Positions 11,761-24,977 of a stretch of DNA of 64,000 bases are shown piece by piece. The stretch is from positions 3,100,001 through 3,164,000 of the forward strand of contig NZ_JAVIWS010000001.1 in the NCBI RefSeq assembly GCF_031323975.1, written 5' to 3'. The position numbers were made by a program, and so were the translations under genes. The first letter of the stretch is position 1. The number at the start of each line of letters is the position of its first letter. The notes below the pieces were generated by a model, which was not told the origin of the DNA, ran no database searches, and saw only the letters and a program-made list of their open reading frames with translations. The stretch comes from Escherichia ruysiae. GTDB taxonomy: Bacteria > Pseudomonadota > Gammaproteobacteria > Enterobacterales > Enterobacteriaceae.

Positions 11761-11836
11761 GGGGCTATAGCTCAGCTGGGAGAGCGCCTGCTTTGCACGC
11801 AGGAGGTCTGCGGTTCGATCCCGCATAGCTCCACCA
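11761..11836 (+). tRNA. alaU: tRNA-Ala (TGC anticodon)
   Basis: A 76-nt tRNA starting GGGGCTATAGCTCAGC and ending CTCCACCA, with anticodon TGC in CTTTGCACGC. It is the second spacer tRNA, 42 nt after tRNA-Ile, as in the Ile–Ala class of rRNA operons. Confidence 0.97.
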
Positions 11837-11899
11837 TCTCTGTAGTGATTAAATAAAAAATACTTCAGAGTGTACCTGCAAGGGTTCACTGCGAAGTTT

Positions 11900-11911
11900 T
11901 GCTCTTTAAAA
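11900..11911 (+). promoter_or_regulatory. boxA-like antitermination site before 23S
   Basis: TGCTCTTTAAAA in the tRNA-Ala–23S spacer repeats the boxA element of the leader; it re-arms the antitermination complex ahead of 23S. Confidence 0.75.
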
Positions 11912-12017
11912 ATCTGGATCAAGCTGAAAATTGAAACACTGAACAATGAAAGTTGTTCGTGAGTCTCTCAAATTTTCGCAACACGATGGTGTTTTACGAA
12001 ACATCTTCGGGTTGTGA

Positions 12018-14925
<2,908 letters not shown>

Positions 14926-15021
14926 ACAACGCCGAAGCTGTTTTGGCGGATGAGAGAAGATTTTCAGCCTGATACAGATTAAATCGACATGTCGGAATAA
15001 GACGTGTTGATAAACAGAATT

Positions 15022-15141
15022 TGCCTGGCGGCCGTAGCGCGGTGGTCCCACCTGACCCCATGCCGAACTCAGAAGTGAAACGCCGTAGCGCCGATGGTAG
15101 TGTGGGGTCTCCCCATGCGAGAGTAGGGAACTGCCAGGCAT
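15022..15141 (+). rRNA. rrfD: 5S ribosomal RNA (proximal copy)
   Basis: A 120-nt 5S RNA, TGCCTGGCGGCCGTAGCG to CTGCCAGGCAT, whose ends pair as helix I. It differs from the distal copy at positions 3 and 12 and near the 3' end; the position-3 difference is compensated in the paired 3' strand. Confidence 0.97.
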
Positions 15142-15153
15142 CAAATTTAGCGT

Positions 15154-15229
15154 GCTGATATGGCTCAGTTGGTAGAGCGCACCCTTGGTAAGGGTGAGGT
15201 CCCCAGTTCGACTCTGGGTATCAGCACCA
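15154..15229 (+). tRNA. thrV: tRNA-Thr (GGT anticodon)
   Basis: A 76-nt tRNA starting GCTGATATGGCTCAGTT and ending TATCAGCACCA, with anticodon GGT in CTTGGTAAGG. It sits between the two 5S genes, the arrangement diagnostic of the rrnD operon. Confidence 0.97.
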
Positions 15230-15266
15230 CTTTTTAGGTTAAAGTTCGGCAGATTAGAAAAGAATT

Positions 15267-15386
15267 TGTCTGGCGGCAGTAGCGCGGTGGTCCCACCTGA
15301 CCCCATGCCGAACTCAGAAGTGAAACGCCGTAGCGCCGATGGTAGTGTGGGGTCTCCCCATGCGAGAGTAGGGAACTGCCAGACAT
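15267..15386 (+). rRNA. rrfF: 5S ribosomal RNA (distal copy)
   Basis: A second 120-nt 5S gene, TGTCTGGCGGCAGTAGCG to CTGCCAGACAT. The internal sequence is otherwise the same as the proximal 5S. It is the last RNA gene of the operon and runs straight into the T1 terminator. Confidence 0.97.
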
Positions 15387-15387
15387 C

Positions 15388-15435
15388 AAATAAAACAAAA
15401 GGCTCAGTCGGAAGACTGGGCCTTTTGTTTTATTT
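15388..15435 (+). terminator. rrnD terminator T1
   Basis: A long stem with arms ATAAAACAAAAGGC…CAGTC and GACTGGGCCTTTTGTTTTAT around GGAA, ending in a T-rich run. This is the standard rRNA operon T1 hairpin immediately after 5S. Confidence 0.95.
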
Positions 15436-15539
15436 GATGTTTGTCGGTGAACACTCTCCCGAGTAGGACAAATCCGCCGGGAGCGGATTTGAACGTTGCG
15501 AAGCAACGGCCCGGAGGGTGGCGGGCAGGACGCCCGCCA

Positions 15540-15593
15540 TAAACTGCCAGACATCAAATCAGGCGAAAGGACATCCGAAAGGATGGCCTTTTT
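15540..15593 (+). terminator. Terminator T2 preceded by a 5S 3'-end relic
   Basis: AAGGACATCC/GGATGGCCTT with a GAAA loop and following T-run (15567–15593) is the second rRNA terminator. The bases just before it (AACTGCCAGACATCAAAT, 15542–15559) repeat the 3' end of the distal 5S gene and its flank. This suggests that T2 arose with a deleted third 5S unit. Confidence 0.8.
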
Positions 15594-15646
15594 GCATTGT
15601 GCGAAAAAAAAAGTTGGATTCACCTTTTCAGTCCAGGAAACGCAAC

Positions 15647-16405
15647 TTAATGGATTACCTGCGATAAAAATGCCCTAGTACGCTCTGATTTAGGATGCGC
15701 AAAAAACTCATCTGGTGCAGCTTGTTCCACTATCTCTCCGCGATCCATAAAAATCACCCGGTCAGCGACGGTTCGCGCAAATCCCATCTCATGCGTTACG
15801 CACAACATCGTCATACCCGATTGCGCCAGCCCAATCATCGTATCCAGTACTTCTTTTACCATCTCCGGATCGAGCGCGGATGTTGGTTCATCAAACAGCA
15901 TAATCTTGGGCTTCATACAAAGTGAACGTGCTATAGCAACGCGTTGCTGCTGACCACCGGAGATCTGTCCGGGAAACTTCTGTGCATGTTCGGCAATTCT
16001 CACCCGCTCAAGGTAATGCATCGCCAGAGCTTCAGCCTCTTTCTTTGGCATCTTGCGTACCCAAATAGGTGCAAGGGTACAGTTCTGTAAAACGGTCAGA
16101 TGTGGGAAAAGATTAAAATGCTGAAAGACCATTCCCACTTCCTGTCTGACACGCTCAATATTGCGGATATCTTCGTTAAGTTCGATCCCATCCACCACGA
16201 TCCGTCCCTGTTGATGTTCTTCCAGATGATTAATACAACGAATGGTTGTCGATTTCCCGGAACCAGATGGGCCACACAGAACGATTCGTTCTCCCGGTTG
16301 CACGGTTAAATTTATATTTTTCAGTACATGGAATTGCCCATACCACTTGTTAACATTTTCAAGCGTAATCATCGCGTTAGCAGGTTGCAGTAAAATTTGG
16401 CTCAT
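15647..16405 (-). CDS. yhdZ: Polar amino acid ABC transporter ATPase YhdZ
   Basis: A 252-residue ATPase of the polar amino-acid (GlnQ/AapP) class. Walker [10 protein letters not shown], signature [15 protein letters not shown] and Walker [14 protein letters not shown] followed by the switch His (LCVTHEMGF) are all present, so it should be active. It energises import through YhdX and YhdY. Last gene of yhdWXYZ, starting 7 nt after yhdY. It converges on the rrnD terminators. Confidence 0.95.
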   Translation of the reverse strand: MSQILLQPANAMITLENVNKWYGQFHVLKNINLTVQPGERIVLCGPSGSGKSTTIRCINHLEEHQQGRIVVDGIELNEDIRNIERVRQEVGMVFQHFNLFPHLTVLQNCTLAPIWVRKMPKKEAEALAMHYLERVRIAEHAQKFPGQISGGQQQRVAIARSLCMKPKIMLFDEPTSALDPEMVKEVLDTMIGLAQSGMTMLCVTHEMGFARTVADRVIFMDRGEIVEQAAPDEFFAHPKSERTRAFLSQVIH

Positions 16406-16412
16406 AGTGTCC

Positions 16413-17519
16413 TCAATGCGGTGTACGCCCGGTGTTAAAACGTTTTTCCAGATGCTGGCTATAACGTGACATGCTGAAACAGAAGATCCAGTAGATCAGC
16501 GCGGCGAAAACATACCCTTCCGTCGACATACCCAACCAGGCGGGATCAACGGTTGCCTGCTGAACGCTACTGAAAAGATCGAACAACCCGATGATGATCA
16601 CCAGGCTGGTATCTTTGAAGAGTGCGATGATGGTATTTACCAGCCCAGGGATTACCAGCTTCAACGCCTGTGGCAGAATAACCAGCCCCTGAGTTTTCCA
16701 GTAACCCAACGCCAGTGATTCCGCCGCTTCATATTGCCCTTTAGGCAGTGCCTGTAATCCGCCTCGCACGACTTCCGCAACATATGCTGACTGAAACAGG
16801 ATCACGCCAACCAGTGCGCGGATCAGTTTGTCGATACTGGTGCCTTCTGCCATAAACAGCGGCAGCATTACCGAAGACATAAACAAGACGGTGATTAGCG
16901 GTACGCCGCGCCAGAACTCGATAAAAATGACCGATAAGATACGCACAATCGGCATATGGGAGCGGCGGCCTAACGCCAGTAAGATCCCCCACGGTAGCGC
17001 CCCCGCAATTCCAACTGATGCAATAATTAAAGTTAGCGTCAGCCCGCCCCATTGCCGGGTTTCAACCCGCTCAAGACCAAGAAAACCGCCATACATCAGC
17101 CACCAGACGATAAGTGGATAAATCACCGCCCAGACCGCAATATAGCGACCGCGATGTGGGAATATTTTCCAGAACATCGGCGCAATCGAAACCAGGCCAA
17201 TCAGTAATGCCAGATTAATTCGCCAGCGTTGGTCGTGTGGGTAAAGCCCATACATAAATTGACCAAATCGTTCGTGGATGAAAACCCAACAGGCACCGGC
17301 TTTTGTGCAGTCGGCACGCGTTGAGCCAACCCAGTTAGCCTGCAAAAATGCCCAGTTCAGCAACGGTGGAATCAATTCCCACATCAACCACAAGCAGCCA
17401 ATAGTCAGCAGGCTATTGCCCCAGCTGGAGAACAGATTTTTTCGCACCCACACCATAGCGCGGCTTGAGTTATGGCTCGCCGGGCGCGGGGGATGAGCCA
17501 GTAATACTTTTGTCATCAT
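16413..17519 (-). CDS. yhdY: Polar amino acid ABC transporter permease YhdY
   Basis: A 368-residue inner-membrane permease of the HisM/AapM type. An N-terminal extension with several membrane segments precedes the C-terminal permease domain of about 200 residues that carries the EAA loop ([25 protein letters not shown]). It pairs with YhdX, whose stop lies 6 nt upstream. The large insertion with extra helices (residues 60–140) is typical of the AapM branch. Confidence 0.94.
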   Translation of the reverse strand: MMTKVLLAHPPRPASHNSSRAMVWVRKNLFSSWGNSLLTIGCLWLMWELIPPLLNWAFLQANWVGSTRADCTKAGACWVFIHERFGQFMYGLYPHDQRWRINLALLIGLVSIAPMFWKIFPHRGRYIAVWAVIYPLIVWWLMYGGFLGLERVETRQWGGLTLTLIIASVGIAGALPWGILLALGRRSHMPIVRILSVIFIEFWRGVPLITVLFMSSVMLPLFMAEGTSIDKLIRALVGVILFQSAYVAEVVRGGLQALPKGQYEAAESLALGYWKTQGLVILPQALKLVIPGLVNTIIALFKDTSLVIIIGLFDLFSSVQQATVDPAWLGMSTEGYVFAALIYWIFCFSMSRYSQHLEKRFNTGRTPH

Positions 17520-17525
17520 GACTCC

Positions 17526-18725
17526 TTAGCGTTCAACGATCGCGATGCGGCGGTTATAGATATTCATCAGCAGCGAGATAGTCAGGCTGATAATCAGATA
17601 TACCGACATGGTCATGGCTATCGTTTCGATGGCTTGCCCCGTCTGGTTCAGCACGGTGCCAGCAAACAGCGAAACCATATCCGGATAGCCAATAGCGGCG
17701 GCAAGAGAGGAGTTTTTGACGATGTTGAGATACTGGCTGGTAAGTGGTGGAATAATCACCCGCAGCGCCTGGGGAATAATCACCTGGCGTAGCGTAACCG
17801 GGTTGGGTAATCCCAGCGAGCGGGCAGCTTCATGTTGACCATAAGGCACTGCCTGAATCCCGGCGCGGATAATCTCAGCGATAAATGCAGAGGTATAAAC
17901 TGAAAGAGCCAGCGTTAAGGCTGCCAGTTCGGGTATGAGAACCATACCGCCACGGAAGTTAAACCCTTGTAGCGCAGGGATATTCCAGTGCACTGCTGCA
18001 CCGAAAAGCCAGTGTGCCAGTAAAGGCAAACCAATGATCAACCCAACGGCGACAGGCCAGGTTCGGCGCAGTTGTCCGGTCTTTATCTGGTGTGTTTTAT
18101 TAAAGCGGAATAGCCTAACAGAAAGGGCTATAGCCATAACAACAGCCAGGATAAATGCAAGAAACCCATCTCCCAGCTGCGGTGACGGAATATAAAGCCC
18201 ACGATTGCTCAAAAAGATCAGATCTAACGCACTCACCGCCTGGCGTGGTCCGGGTAAATTGCGCAACACGGCAAAATACCAGAAGAAGATTTGCAGCAGC
18301 GGCGGAATATTACGGAAGATCTCAATATAAATTGTGGAAAGCTTTCGTAGCAGCCAGTTATCCGAAAGTCTCGCCAGACCGATAAAGAAGCCCAGAACAG
18401 AAGCGAACACAATACACAATGCTGAAACCAGTAACGTGTTGAGTAAGCCAACAATAAAAACGCGTCCGTAGGTATCGCCCTGCTGGTAATTGATCAAATG
18501 CTGGACGATGCCGAAGCCAGCGCCGCGATCCAGGAAGGCAAAACCTGAAGTAATGCCGCGATTACTGAGATTCGTTACGGTGTTATGGAATAGCCAGCCT
18601 ACAATGCCGACGACGGCGACAACGGCAAGGATCTGGAAAAGCCAGGCGCGCACTGTAGGATTGGCAAATGAAAGTGAACCTTTAACGGTTGTGCGGCGAT
18701 GAGACATAGGAACCTCGGAAACCAT
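17526..18725 (-). CDS. yhdX: Polar amino acid ABC transporter permease YhdX
   Basis: A 399-residue inner-membrane permease of the AapQ branch. The EAA loop is at HEAARSLGLPNPVTLRQVIIPQALR, near residue 300. There is an N-terminal cytoplasmic segment, one isolated helix, then the permease helices. An alternative start is the Met at residue 7 (MSHRRTTVK), with GAGGTTCC just upstream, which I consider as likely as the upstream one. Second gene of yhdWXYZ. Confidence 0.93.
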   Translation of the reverse strand: MVSEVPMSHRRTTVKGSLSFANPTVRAWLFQILAVVAVVGIVGWLFHNTVTNLSNRGITSGFAFLDRGAGFGIVQHLINYQQGDTYGRVFIVGLLNTLLVSALCIVFASVLGFFIGLARLSDNWLLRKLSTIYIEIFRNIPPLLQIFFWYFAVLRNLPGPRQAVSALDLIFLSNRGLYIPSPQLGDGFLAFILAVVMAIALSVRLFRFNKTHQIKTGQLRRTWPVAVGLIIGLPLLAHWLFGAAVHWNIPALQGFNFRGGMVLIPELAALTLALSVYTSAFIAEIIRAGIQAVPYGQHEAARSLGLPNPVTLRQVIIPQALRVIIPPLTSQYLNIVKNSSLAAAIGYPDMVSLFAGTVLNQTGQAIETIAMTMSVYLIISLTISLLMNIYNRRIAIVER

Positions 18726-18774
18726 AACGCTAAAGAGAGCGCCGCCGTGGCGACGCTCGTTACCTCATATCGAC

Positions 18775-19800
18775 TTAACGCACGGGCGACGCATACTGAA
18801 TACCTCCGTTGTTCCAGAGATTATTTTGCCCACGTTTAATTTTCAGCGGGCTTTCTGAACCTACGTTACGCTCAAAAATTTCCGAGTAGTTACCCACCTG
18901 TTTGATGATGTTGTAAGCCCATTTATTATCCAGCTTCAGATCCTTGCCGTAATCGCCCTCTTTACCCAGCAGATGTGCCATATCAGGCGTTGCCGGATTA
19001 GCCGCTTTTTCATCGACGTTCTGGGAATTGATGCCCATCTCTTCAGCATTCAGCATGGCGAAAAGCGTCCAGCGCACAATAGAGAACCATTCGTCATCGC
19101 CACGGCGGACTACCGGCCCAAGCGGTTCTTTAGAGATAACTTCTGGCAGCACGATCCATTCGGCAGGGTTGCTTAATTTGATTCGCAATGCATACAGTTG
19201 TGACTGATCCGAGGCCAGCGTATCGCAGCGACCAGATTCCAGTGCCTTCGCGGATTCGTCAGAGCGATCGAAGGTCACGGGCGTGTACTTCATTTTGTTC
19301 GCCTTGAAGTAATCGGCGACGTTGAGCTCGGTGTCTGTACCAGCCTGAATACAGACCGTTGCGCCATCCAGCTCTTTCGCGCTTTTTAGCCCCGCTTTAT
19401 CGTGCGTCAGGAAACCAATGCCATCGTAATAAGTGACACCAGTAAATGCCATTCCCATACCTGCGTCACGAGATGAAGTCCAGGTTGTATTACGGGAGAG
19501 TAAATCCACTTCGCCGGATTGCAATGCAGTGAAACGTTCTTTTGCGGTGAGCGGGGTGTATTTCACTTTTGTGTCGTCGCCAAATACAGCGGCGGCAACG
19601 CCACGACAAACATCAACATCAATACCAGAAAACTTGCCATCTGCATCGGCATAAGAGAATCCAGGCAATCCGTCACTGATCCCGCATTGTACAAAACCTT
19701 TTTTCTTTACGGCATCGAGTGTCGCGCCAGCCTGTGCCTGATTTGCAACGGCAAGCAGCACGCTGGCGGCAGCCAGTGTGGCTATCATCATCTTTTTCAT
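18775..19800 (-). CDS. yhdW: Periplasmic polar amino acid-binding protein YhdW (intact)
   Basis: A 341-residue periplasmic binding protein of the family 3 (AapJ/YhdW) class. A Sec signal peptide of about 24 residues ends ANQAQA; the mature protein starts GATLDAVKKKGFVQCG. The open frame is uninterrupted. To my memory, the K-12 copy is annotated as a pseudogene, so a working yhdWXYZ transporter is likely here. The promoter region carries a sigma-54 site and NtrC-like sites, which suggests nitrogen-limitation control of glutamate/aspartate-type amino acid uptake. Confidence 0.94.
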   Translation of the reverse strand: MKKMMIATLAAASVLLAVANQAQAGATLDAVKKKGFVQCGISDGLPGFSYADADGKFSGIDVDVCRGVAAAVFGDDTKVKYTPLTAKERFTALQSGEVDLLSRNTTWTSSRDAGMGMAFTGVTYYDGIGFLTHDKAGLKSAKELDGATVCIQAGTDTELNVADYFKANKMKYTPVTFDRSDESAKALESGRCDTLASDQSQLYALRIKLSNPAEWIVLPEVISKEPLGPVVRRGDDEWFSIVRWTLFAMLNAEEMGINSQNVDEKAANPATPDMAHLLGKEGDYGKDLKLDNKWAYNIIKQVGNYSEIFERNVGSESPLKIKRGQNNLWNNGGIQYASPVR

Positions 19801-19881
19801 AATGCTTCCTGTGAGGCGAAAATTATCGTTATAGGACGTTTGGGAAACGCCTTTTACCTGTCTGTGGCCATCCTCTTATAA

Positions 19882-19897
19882 GCAAAAGTAGTGCCAG
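19882..19897 (-). promoter_or_regulatory. Sigma-54 promoter of yhdWXYZ
   Basis: On the minus strand the site reads CTGGCACTACTTTTGC: the -24 GG and -12 GC elements are 10 bp apart, within the consensus TGGCAC-N5-TTGC. It lies about 80 bp before the yhdW start, in the right orientation. Confidence 0.85.
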
Positions 19898-19954
19898 CTT
19901 TTGCGCACGATTTCGCGTCGCAATAAGCTGAGTGTAGACAGGAAATAATAAAAA

Positions 19955-20004
19955 CAGCGCCCCGCAATGGTGCGAAAATGAAACATGCGCCACATTTTGG
20001 CGCA
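19955..20004 (-). promoter_or_regulatory. Tandem NtrC-like enhancer sites upstream of yhdW
   Basis: TGCGCCA-N5-TGGCGCA (19986–20004) is a perfect inverted repeat close to the NtrC consensus TGCACCA-N5-TGGTGCA. A weaker copy, CGCCCCGCAATGGTGCG, is centred near 19966. They lie 70–110 bp upstream of the sigma-54 site, as enhancers do. Confidence 0.7.
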
Positions 20005-20202
20005 AAATATTTACTCGTATTTTGCTAAGCAGAATAATGATTATTGGCGTGAGTATCGGTGGGGATGATGTGATTAAAAAATAAATTAATGCGTTATTTC
20101 GACATTGAGATAATGCTGCGAGATAAAATGCTTAATTAAAATGGGATTAGCCAGCGAAATATAGCGGTGTTTAACGTATTGGTAGATTCTGTATCGTTAA
20201 AC

Positions 20203-20224
20203 AGAGCGCGAAAGTCCGCGCTCT
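20203..20224 (-). terminator. Hairpin after yhdV
   Basis: AGAGCGCG (20203–20210) and CGCGCTCT (20217–20224) pair around AAAGTC just beyond the yhdV stop. On the minus strand the stem is followed by a short GTTT tract. It is a likely intrinsic terminator. Confidence 0.6.
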
Positions 20225-20230
20225 GTTCAG

Positions 20231-20452
20231 TTATTTTGACAGAGCAATGATCCCCATCGTAAGGCCGGCGACAGCCGCTGCTCCGCCAGCAATAGCCCCG
20301 GCAGTTTCCCAGTTATCCTGTGTTGTACCTTTCATACAGGTATTGGTGTGAACCAGGCGTCCCTGATCGTCATAAACCGGAACGCAGGGGGAATCGTGAG
20401 CACAGCCCGCCAGCAATGCAGTGAGCAATGCCACAGGAATTAATCTTTTCAT
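20231..20452 (-). CDS. yhdV: Small predicted lipoprotein YhdV
   Basis: A 73-residue protein with a lipoprotein signal peptide: MKRLIPVALLTALLAGC, lipobox LLAG-Cys17, then A/H at +2/+3, so it probably goes to the outer membrane. The C-terminal half is a glycine-zipper membrane-like segment (GAIAGGAAAVAGLTMGIIAL). The function is unknown to me. It stands alone between yhdW and acrF with its own upstream A/T-rich region and downstream hairpin. Confidence 0.9.
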   Translation of the reverse strand: MKRLIPVALLTALLAGCAHDSPCVPVYDDQGRLVHTNTCMKGTTQDNWETAGAIAGGAAAVAGLTMGIIALSK

Positions 20453-20664
20453 GGTGTTACCTCAGTAATAACGCTAACGCTTAATAAGTTAACTCTCTTA
20501 TTAACGAGCTGAGTACCATTTTATCACTGGAGGTTATAAATCTTGCGGAATGAATAATGACAAATTATGTGAATTGTAAAAATAGTGAAGGGAACATGGT
20601 CTACGAAAAGTTTTTAAAGAATGAGCAGAAGATTATCTTATTAATTTTTATGGTTTTCACTAAA

Positions 20665-20695
20665 AATAATAAAGGCGCCCGAAAGCGCCTTTATG
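20665..20695 (-). terminator. Terminator of the acrEF operon
   Basis: AAAGGCGC (20671–20678) and GCGCCTTT (20685–20692) pair around CCGAAA. On the minus strand the stem is followed by ATTATTTTTAG, directly after the acrF stop. Confidence 0.8.
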
Positions 20696-20703
20696 TTTCT
20701 GAT

Positions 20704-23700
20704 TTACCCTTTAAAGCAACGGCGGATCACGACAAAGAACACCGGTACGAAGAAAATAGCCAGCAATGTTGCAGAGACCATTCCGCCCATTACACCGATA
20801 CCCACTGCGTTCTGCGCGCCACTGCCGGCACCATTACTGATAGCCAGTGGTAATACGCCGAGAATAAAGGCGAGAGAGGTCATCAGGATAGGACGCAGGC
20901 GCATACGTACTGCCATCAGCGTCGCTTCGACAACACCTTTTCCCTCTTTCTCCATCAGATCCTTAGCGAACTCAACAATCAATATGGCGTTTTTGGCCGA
21001 CAAGCCAATTGTCGTTAACAAACCCACCATAAAGTAAACGTCATTTTTTTGATTAAAGATTGTCGCTGCCAGCAGCACGCCGACAATCCCTAATGGCACG
21101 ACCAACATAACCGAGACAGGTATTGACCAGCTTTCATAGAGCGCAGCAAGGCACAGGAAAACCACCACGAAGGAGATTGCCACCAAAGCAGGAGCCTGGT
21201 TGCCCGATAAGCGTTCCTGGTACGACATACCTGTCCAGTCATAACCAATGCCTGCAGGTAATTTTGACGCAAGGTTTTCCATCAACGCCATGGCATCGCC
21301 GGAACTGGTTCCTGGCGCAGCTTCCCCCTGAATCTCCATTGACGGCAGACCGTTGTAGCGTTCCAGTCGTGGAGAACCATACACCCAATGTGAAGTGGTA
21401 AAGGAAGAGAATGGCACCATTTCACCATTGGCGCTGCGGACGTAAAGTTTATCGACATCTTCTGGCAGCATACGGAATTTGGCATCCGCCTGAACATAAA
21501 CCTTTTTCACACGGCCACGGTCGATGAAGTCGTTAACATAAGTCCCGCCCAACGCCGTAGAAATGGTCTGATTGATGTCAGAAAGCGAAACGCCTAATGC
21601 CTGCGCCTTTTCCTGGTCAACTTCAAGTTTGAATTGCGCGGTATCTTCCAGGCCATTAGGGCGCACACTGACTAAGCTGCCAGGATGTTGCGCCGCCATG
21701 CCAAGCAGCTGGTTACGAGCCTGGGTTAGGGCATCGTGACCCAGCCCTGCCTGATCAATTAACTCAAAGTCAAAACCCGTTGCCGTGCCCAGTTCAACAA
21801 TAGCAGGCATATTAAACGGAATGACAAAACCGTCGCGGATCTTACCCAATTCCATTTTGGCGCGATGGATAACCGCTTCCGCGCTGTTTTCCTCACCACT
21901 ACGTTCTTCCCATGGTTTCAGGCTGACGAAGGCCATCCCGGCGTTTTGCGCCTGGCCGCTGAAGCTAAACCCGTTAACCGTAAAGACACTTTCAACGTTT
22001 GCTTTTTCATTGTGCAGGTAGTAATCCGTCACCTGATCCAACACTTTTTGCGTCCGCTCTTGCGTCGCGCCAGCGGGTAGCTGAATCATGGTCAGAAAGA
22101 CACCCTGGTCTTCTTCTGGCAAGAAAGAAGAGGGGAGACGTAAAAACAACACCACCATTCCGGCAACTATTAGCGCATAGATCAGTAAATATCGTCCTGT
22201 GGAACCGAGGATTTTGCCGACGCTGTTGGTGTAGTGATTAACGCTATGATCGAAGGTGGTATTAAACCAGCCGAAGAAACCACCCTTATTTTCGTGATGC
22301 TCAGCAGAGACGGGTTTGAGCAGCGTTGCACATAACGCCGGGGTGAGAATCAATGCCACCAGAACAGAAAGCGCCATTGCCGAAACGATGGTGATAGAGA
22401 ACTGGCGATAAATTGCCCCGGTAGAGCCGCCGAAGAATGCCATCGGAATAAATACCGCTGACAGCACCATCGCGATACCCACCAGTGCGCCCTGAATTTG
22501 CGACATTGATTTTTCCGTCGCTTCTTTTGGCGGGAGCTTATCCTCCATCATTACGCGCTCGACGTTCTCCACCACCACTATCGCATCATCGACGAGTAGC
22601 CCAATGGCAAGCACCATCCCGAACATCGTTAGTGTGTTGATGGAGTAACCAAAAGCGGCGAGGATGGCAAACGTCCCTAACAACACCACGGGCACAGCAA
22701 TGGTGGGGATCAGCGTTGCTCGCATATTCTGCAAGAACAGATACATCACCAGGAATACCAGCATAATGGCTTCGAACAGCGTTTTTACCACTTCGTGAAT
22801 AGAAAGCTGGACGAATGGCGTGGTGTCATAAGGGTAGAGAACCTTCATTCCCTGCGGGAAAAATGGCTGTAATTCCGCCAGTTTTGCCTTAATGGCTTTC
22901 GCGGTATCGAGAGCGTTCGCACCGGTTGCCAGCTTAATACCCAGACCCGCCGCCGGTTTACCGTTGATGCGAGCGATAACGTTATAGTTTTCACCGCCAA
23001 GTTCAACCCGTGCGACATCTTTCAGGCGCACAACCGAACCGTCGCTGTTCACGCGCAGGGTAACTTTGCCGAACTCTTCCGGATTTTTTAATCGCGTCTG
23101 AGCAATAATTGAGGCGTTCAACTGTTGCCCTGGTAAAGCAGGTGTTCCGCCCAACTGTCCGGCAGCAATCTGATCGTTCTGCACTTTCAACTGGTTAATT
23201 ACATCAACCGGTGTCAGCTTATATTTGTTCAGCAGATCGGCGTCCAGCCAGATACGCATCGCATACTGTGCGCCAAAGAGTTGCACGTCACCAACGCCAT
23301 TCAGGCGGCTAAGCGTATCTTTAACGTTAGAGGCCACATAGTCCGAGATATCGTCCTGTGTGGTGTCTGGGTTATCAGAGACAAAGCCCGCCACCATTAG
23401 ATAGCTGCTACTGGATTTTTCAACGCTGATCCCCTGCTGTTGAACTTCCTGCGGCAGCAACGGCGTAGCGAGCTGGAGTTTGTTCTGCACCTGCACTTGC
23501 GCGATATCTGGATCGGTTCCGGACTGGAAGGTGAGGGTAATTGTCACGCTACCGGCGGAATCGCTGGTCGAGGACATATACATCAGGTTATCGATACCAT
23601 TCATATTCTGTTCGATAACCTGCGTCACCGTATCCTGTACGGTCTGCGCATCAGCGCCCGGATAGTTTGCCGAAACAGAAACCGCAGGCGGCGCAATGGT

Positions 23701-23808
23701 TGGGTACTGGGCGACGGGCAATTGTAGGATCGCCAGTGCGCCCGCCATCATCAGAATAATGGCCAGCACCCATGCAAATATCGGTCGTCGAATAAAAAAG
23801 TTTGCCAT
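20704..23808 (-). CDS. acrF: RND multidrug efflux pump AcrF
   Basis: A 1034-residue inner-membrane proton/drug antiporter, a homologue of AcrB, that works with AcrE and an outer-membrane channel such as TolC. Twelve membrane helices with two large periplasmic loops are expected from the pattern. The proton-relay Asp pair is in [18 protein letters not shown] (about residue 407), and the partner Lys is in [16 protein letters not shown] (about residue 940). The length equals the family. It starts 11 nt after the acrE stop. AcrEF is usually silent under H-NS in the laboratory. Confidence 0.97.
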   Translation of the reverse strand: MANFFIRRPIFAWVLAIILMMAGALAILQLPVAQYPTIAPPAVSVSANYPGADAQTVQDTVTQVIEQNMNGIDNLMYMSSTSDSAGSVTITLTFQSGTDPDIAQVQVQNKLQLATPLLPQEVQQQGISVEKSSSSYLMVAGFVSDNPDTTQDDISDYVASNVKDTLSRLNGVGDVQLFGAQYAMRIWLDADLLNKYKLTPVDVINQLKVQNDQIAAGQLGGTPALPGQQLNASIIAQTRLKNPEEFGKVTLRVNSDGSVVRLKDVARVELGGENYNVIARINGKPAAGLGIKLATGANALDTAKAIKAKLAELQPFFPQGMKVLYPYDTTPFVQLSIHEVVKTLFEAIMLVFLVMYLFLQNMRATLIPTIAVPVVLLGTFAILAAFGYSINTLTMFGMVLAIGLLVDDAIVVVENVERVMMEDKLPPKEATEKSMSQIQGALVGIAMVLSAVFIPMAFFGGSTGAIYRQFSITIVSAMALSVLVALILTPALCATLLKPVSAEHHENKGGFFGWFNTTFDHSVNHYTNSVGKILGSTGRYLLIYALIVAGMVVLFLRLPSSFLPEEDQGVFLTMIQLPAGATQERTQKVLDQVTDYYLHNEKANVESVFTVNGFSFSGQAQNAGMAFVSLKPWEERSGEENSAEAVIHRAKMELGKIRDGFVIPFNMPAIVELGTATGFDFELIDQAGLGHDALTQARNQLLGMAAQHPGSLVSVRPNGLEDTAQFKLEVDQEKAQALGVSLSDINQTISTALGGTYVNDFIDRGRVKKVYVQADAKFRMLPEDVDKLYVRSANGEMVPFSSFTTSHWVYGSPRLERYNGLPSMEIQGEAAPGTSSGDAMALMENLASKLPAGIGYDWTGMSYQERLSGNQAPALVAISFVVVFLCLAALYESWSIPVSVMLVVPLGIVGVLLAATIFNQKNDVYFMVGLLTTIGLSAKNAILIVEFAKDLMEKEGKGVVEATLMAVRMRLRPILMTSLAFILGVLPLAISNGAGSGAQNAVGIGVMGGMVSATLLAIFFVPVFFVVIRRCFKG

Positions 23809-23819
23809 GTCAGATTGCC

Positions 23820-24977
23820 TTACTTCGATGCAGTATCTGCGGGGGTATCGGTAGTGGCTTTAACCTGCTCTCCCGGGCGCGCTTTTTGCAGGCCGCTGAC
23901 AATGACTTGATCGCCAGATTTCAGCCCTTCGCTAATCAACCATTTATCGCCAATCGCCTGGCTGGCAACGACAGGACGCGCTTCAACCTGACTTTTATCG
24001 TTAACAATCAGCACGGTTGCGTCACCACGCGGTGTGCGGCTAACGCCTTGTTGCGGGATAAGAATGGCATCGGGTTGTACACCTTCATTAATCCGTGCGC
24101 GCACAAACATACCCGGCAAAAGCGTATGTTGTGGGTTAGGGAAGACGGCACGTAGGGTTATGGAGCCGGTGCTTTCATCAACGGTCACATCGGAGAATTG
24201 CAGTGTGCCTTTCAGGGGATAGGTTTGACCGTTTTCCATGACCAACTCTACGTTGCTGGTGGCGTTTTCCTTATGCAAATTCCCTTGCACTACGGACTGC
24301 TTCAGCCTCATAAAATCGTTGCTGGATTGGGTAACATCGACGTAGATAGGATCGAGCTGCTGGACAGTTGCCAGTTCGGTCGTTTGCCCGTTAGTGACGA
24401 GCGCACCTTCGGTCACAGTAGATTTGCCGATACGTCCGCTAATTGGCGCAGTCACTTTGGTATAAGCGAGATTGATTCGGGCGCTTTCGACGGTGGCTTT
24501 TGCCGCAATCACGGCGGCATCGGCCTGGCGAGCATCAGCAATGGCTTGATCGTACTCCTGCTGACTAATGTATTTCGTTCCCACGAGTGGAACGTAACGT
24601 TTTACCGTCAAATGCGCGATGGCGGCGGCGGCTTCACTTTTCGCCAGTTCGCCCTTCGCGCTGTCATAACTTGCCTGATAGGTCGCTGGATCGATCTGGT
24701 ACAGGGACTGTCCTGCCAGCACATCGCTACCTTCAGTGAAATTACGATTCAGTACGATCCCACTAACCTGTGGGCGAACTTCAGCGATACGGAAAGCGTT
24801 GGTGCGGCCTGGTAATTCAGTCTTAACTTCTAGCGGGGCCGTTTTCACAACATGAACGGTAACCTGCGGTTCACCGACGTGAGCTTTCTCTTCTCCCTTA
24901 TCGTTACAACCCGCGATTAAAGCAGCGGAGATCAGAATAGAGGAGGGCAGGAGGAAAAACCTGGCATGTTTCGTCAT
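23820..24977 (-). CDS. acrE: Periplasmic membrane-fusion lipoprotein AcrE
   Basis: A 385-residue adaptor that links the AcrF pump to the outer-membrane channel. The lipoprotein signal ends in LIAG-Cys24. The lipoyl halves and helical hairpin ([18 protein letters not shown]; region 60–170), the beta-barrel and the membrane-proximal domain follow in HlyD-family order. First gene of acrEF, divergent from its regulator gene acrS across a 398-bp region. Confidence 0.97.
   Translation of the reverse strand: MTKHARFFLLPSSILISAALIAGCNDKGEEKAHVGEPQVTVHVVKTAPLEVKTELPGRTNAFRIAEVRPQVSGIVLNRNFTEGSDVLAGQSLYQIDPATYQASYDSAKGELAKSEAAAAIAHLTVKRYVPLVGTKYISQQEYDQAIADARQADAAVIAAKATVESARINLAYTKVTAPISGRIGKSTVTEGALVTNGQTTELATVQQLDPIYVDVTQSSNDFMRLKQSVVQGNLHKENATSNVELVMENGQTYPLKGTLQFSDVTVDESTGSITLRAVFPNPQHTLLPGMFVRARINEGVQPDAILIPQQGVSRTPRGDATVLIVNDKSQVEARPVVASQAIGDKWLISEGLKSGDQVIVSGLQKARPGEQVKATTDTPADTASK

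Larger units (their letters stand above)
19801..20230. promoter_or_regulatory. yhdW upstream region
   Basis: This 430-bp gap between yhdW and yhdV has no gene. It contains the sigma-54 promoter, two NtrC-like sites and the yhdV terminator, each listed separately. The rest (about 20010–20200) is A/T-rich with no clear signal. Confidence 0.8.

Noticed and set aside
15234..15623. Open frames of 60–129 codons across the 5S genes and terminators
   Set aside because: They overlap structural RNA and terminators and repeat between the two 5S copies, so they are artefacts of duplication.
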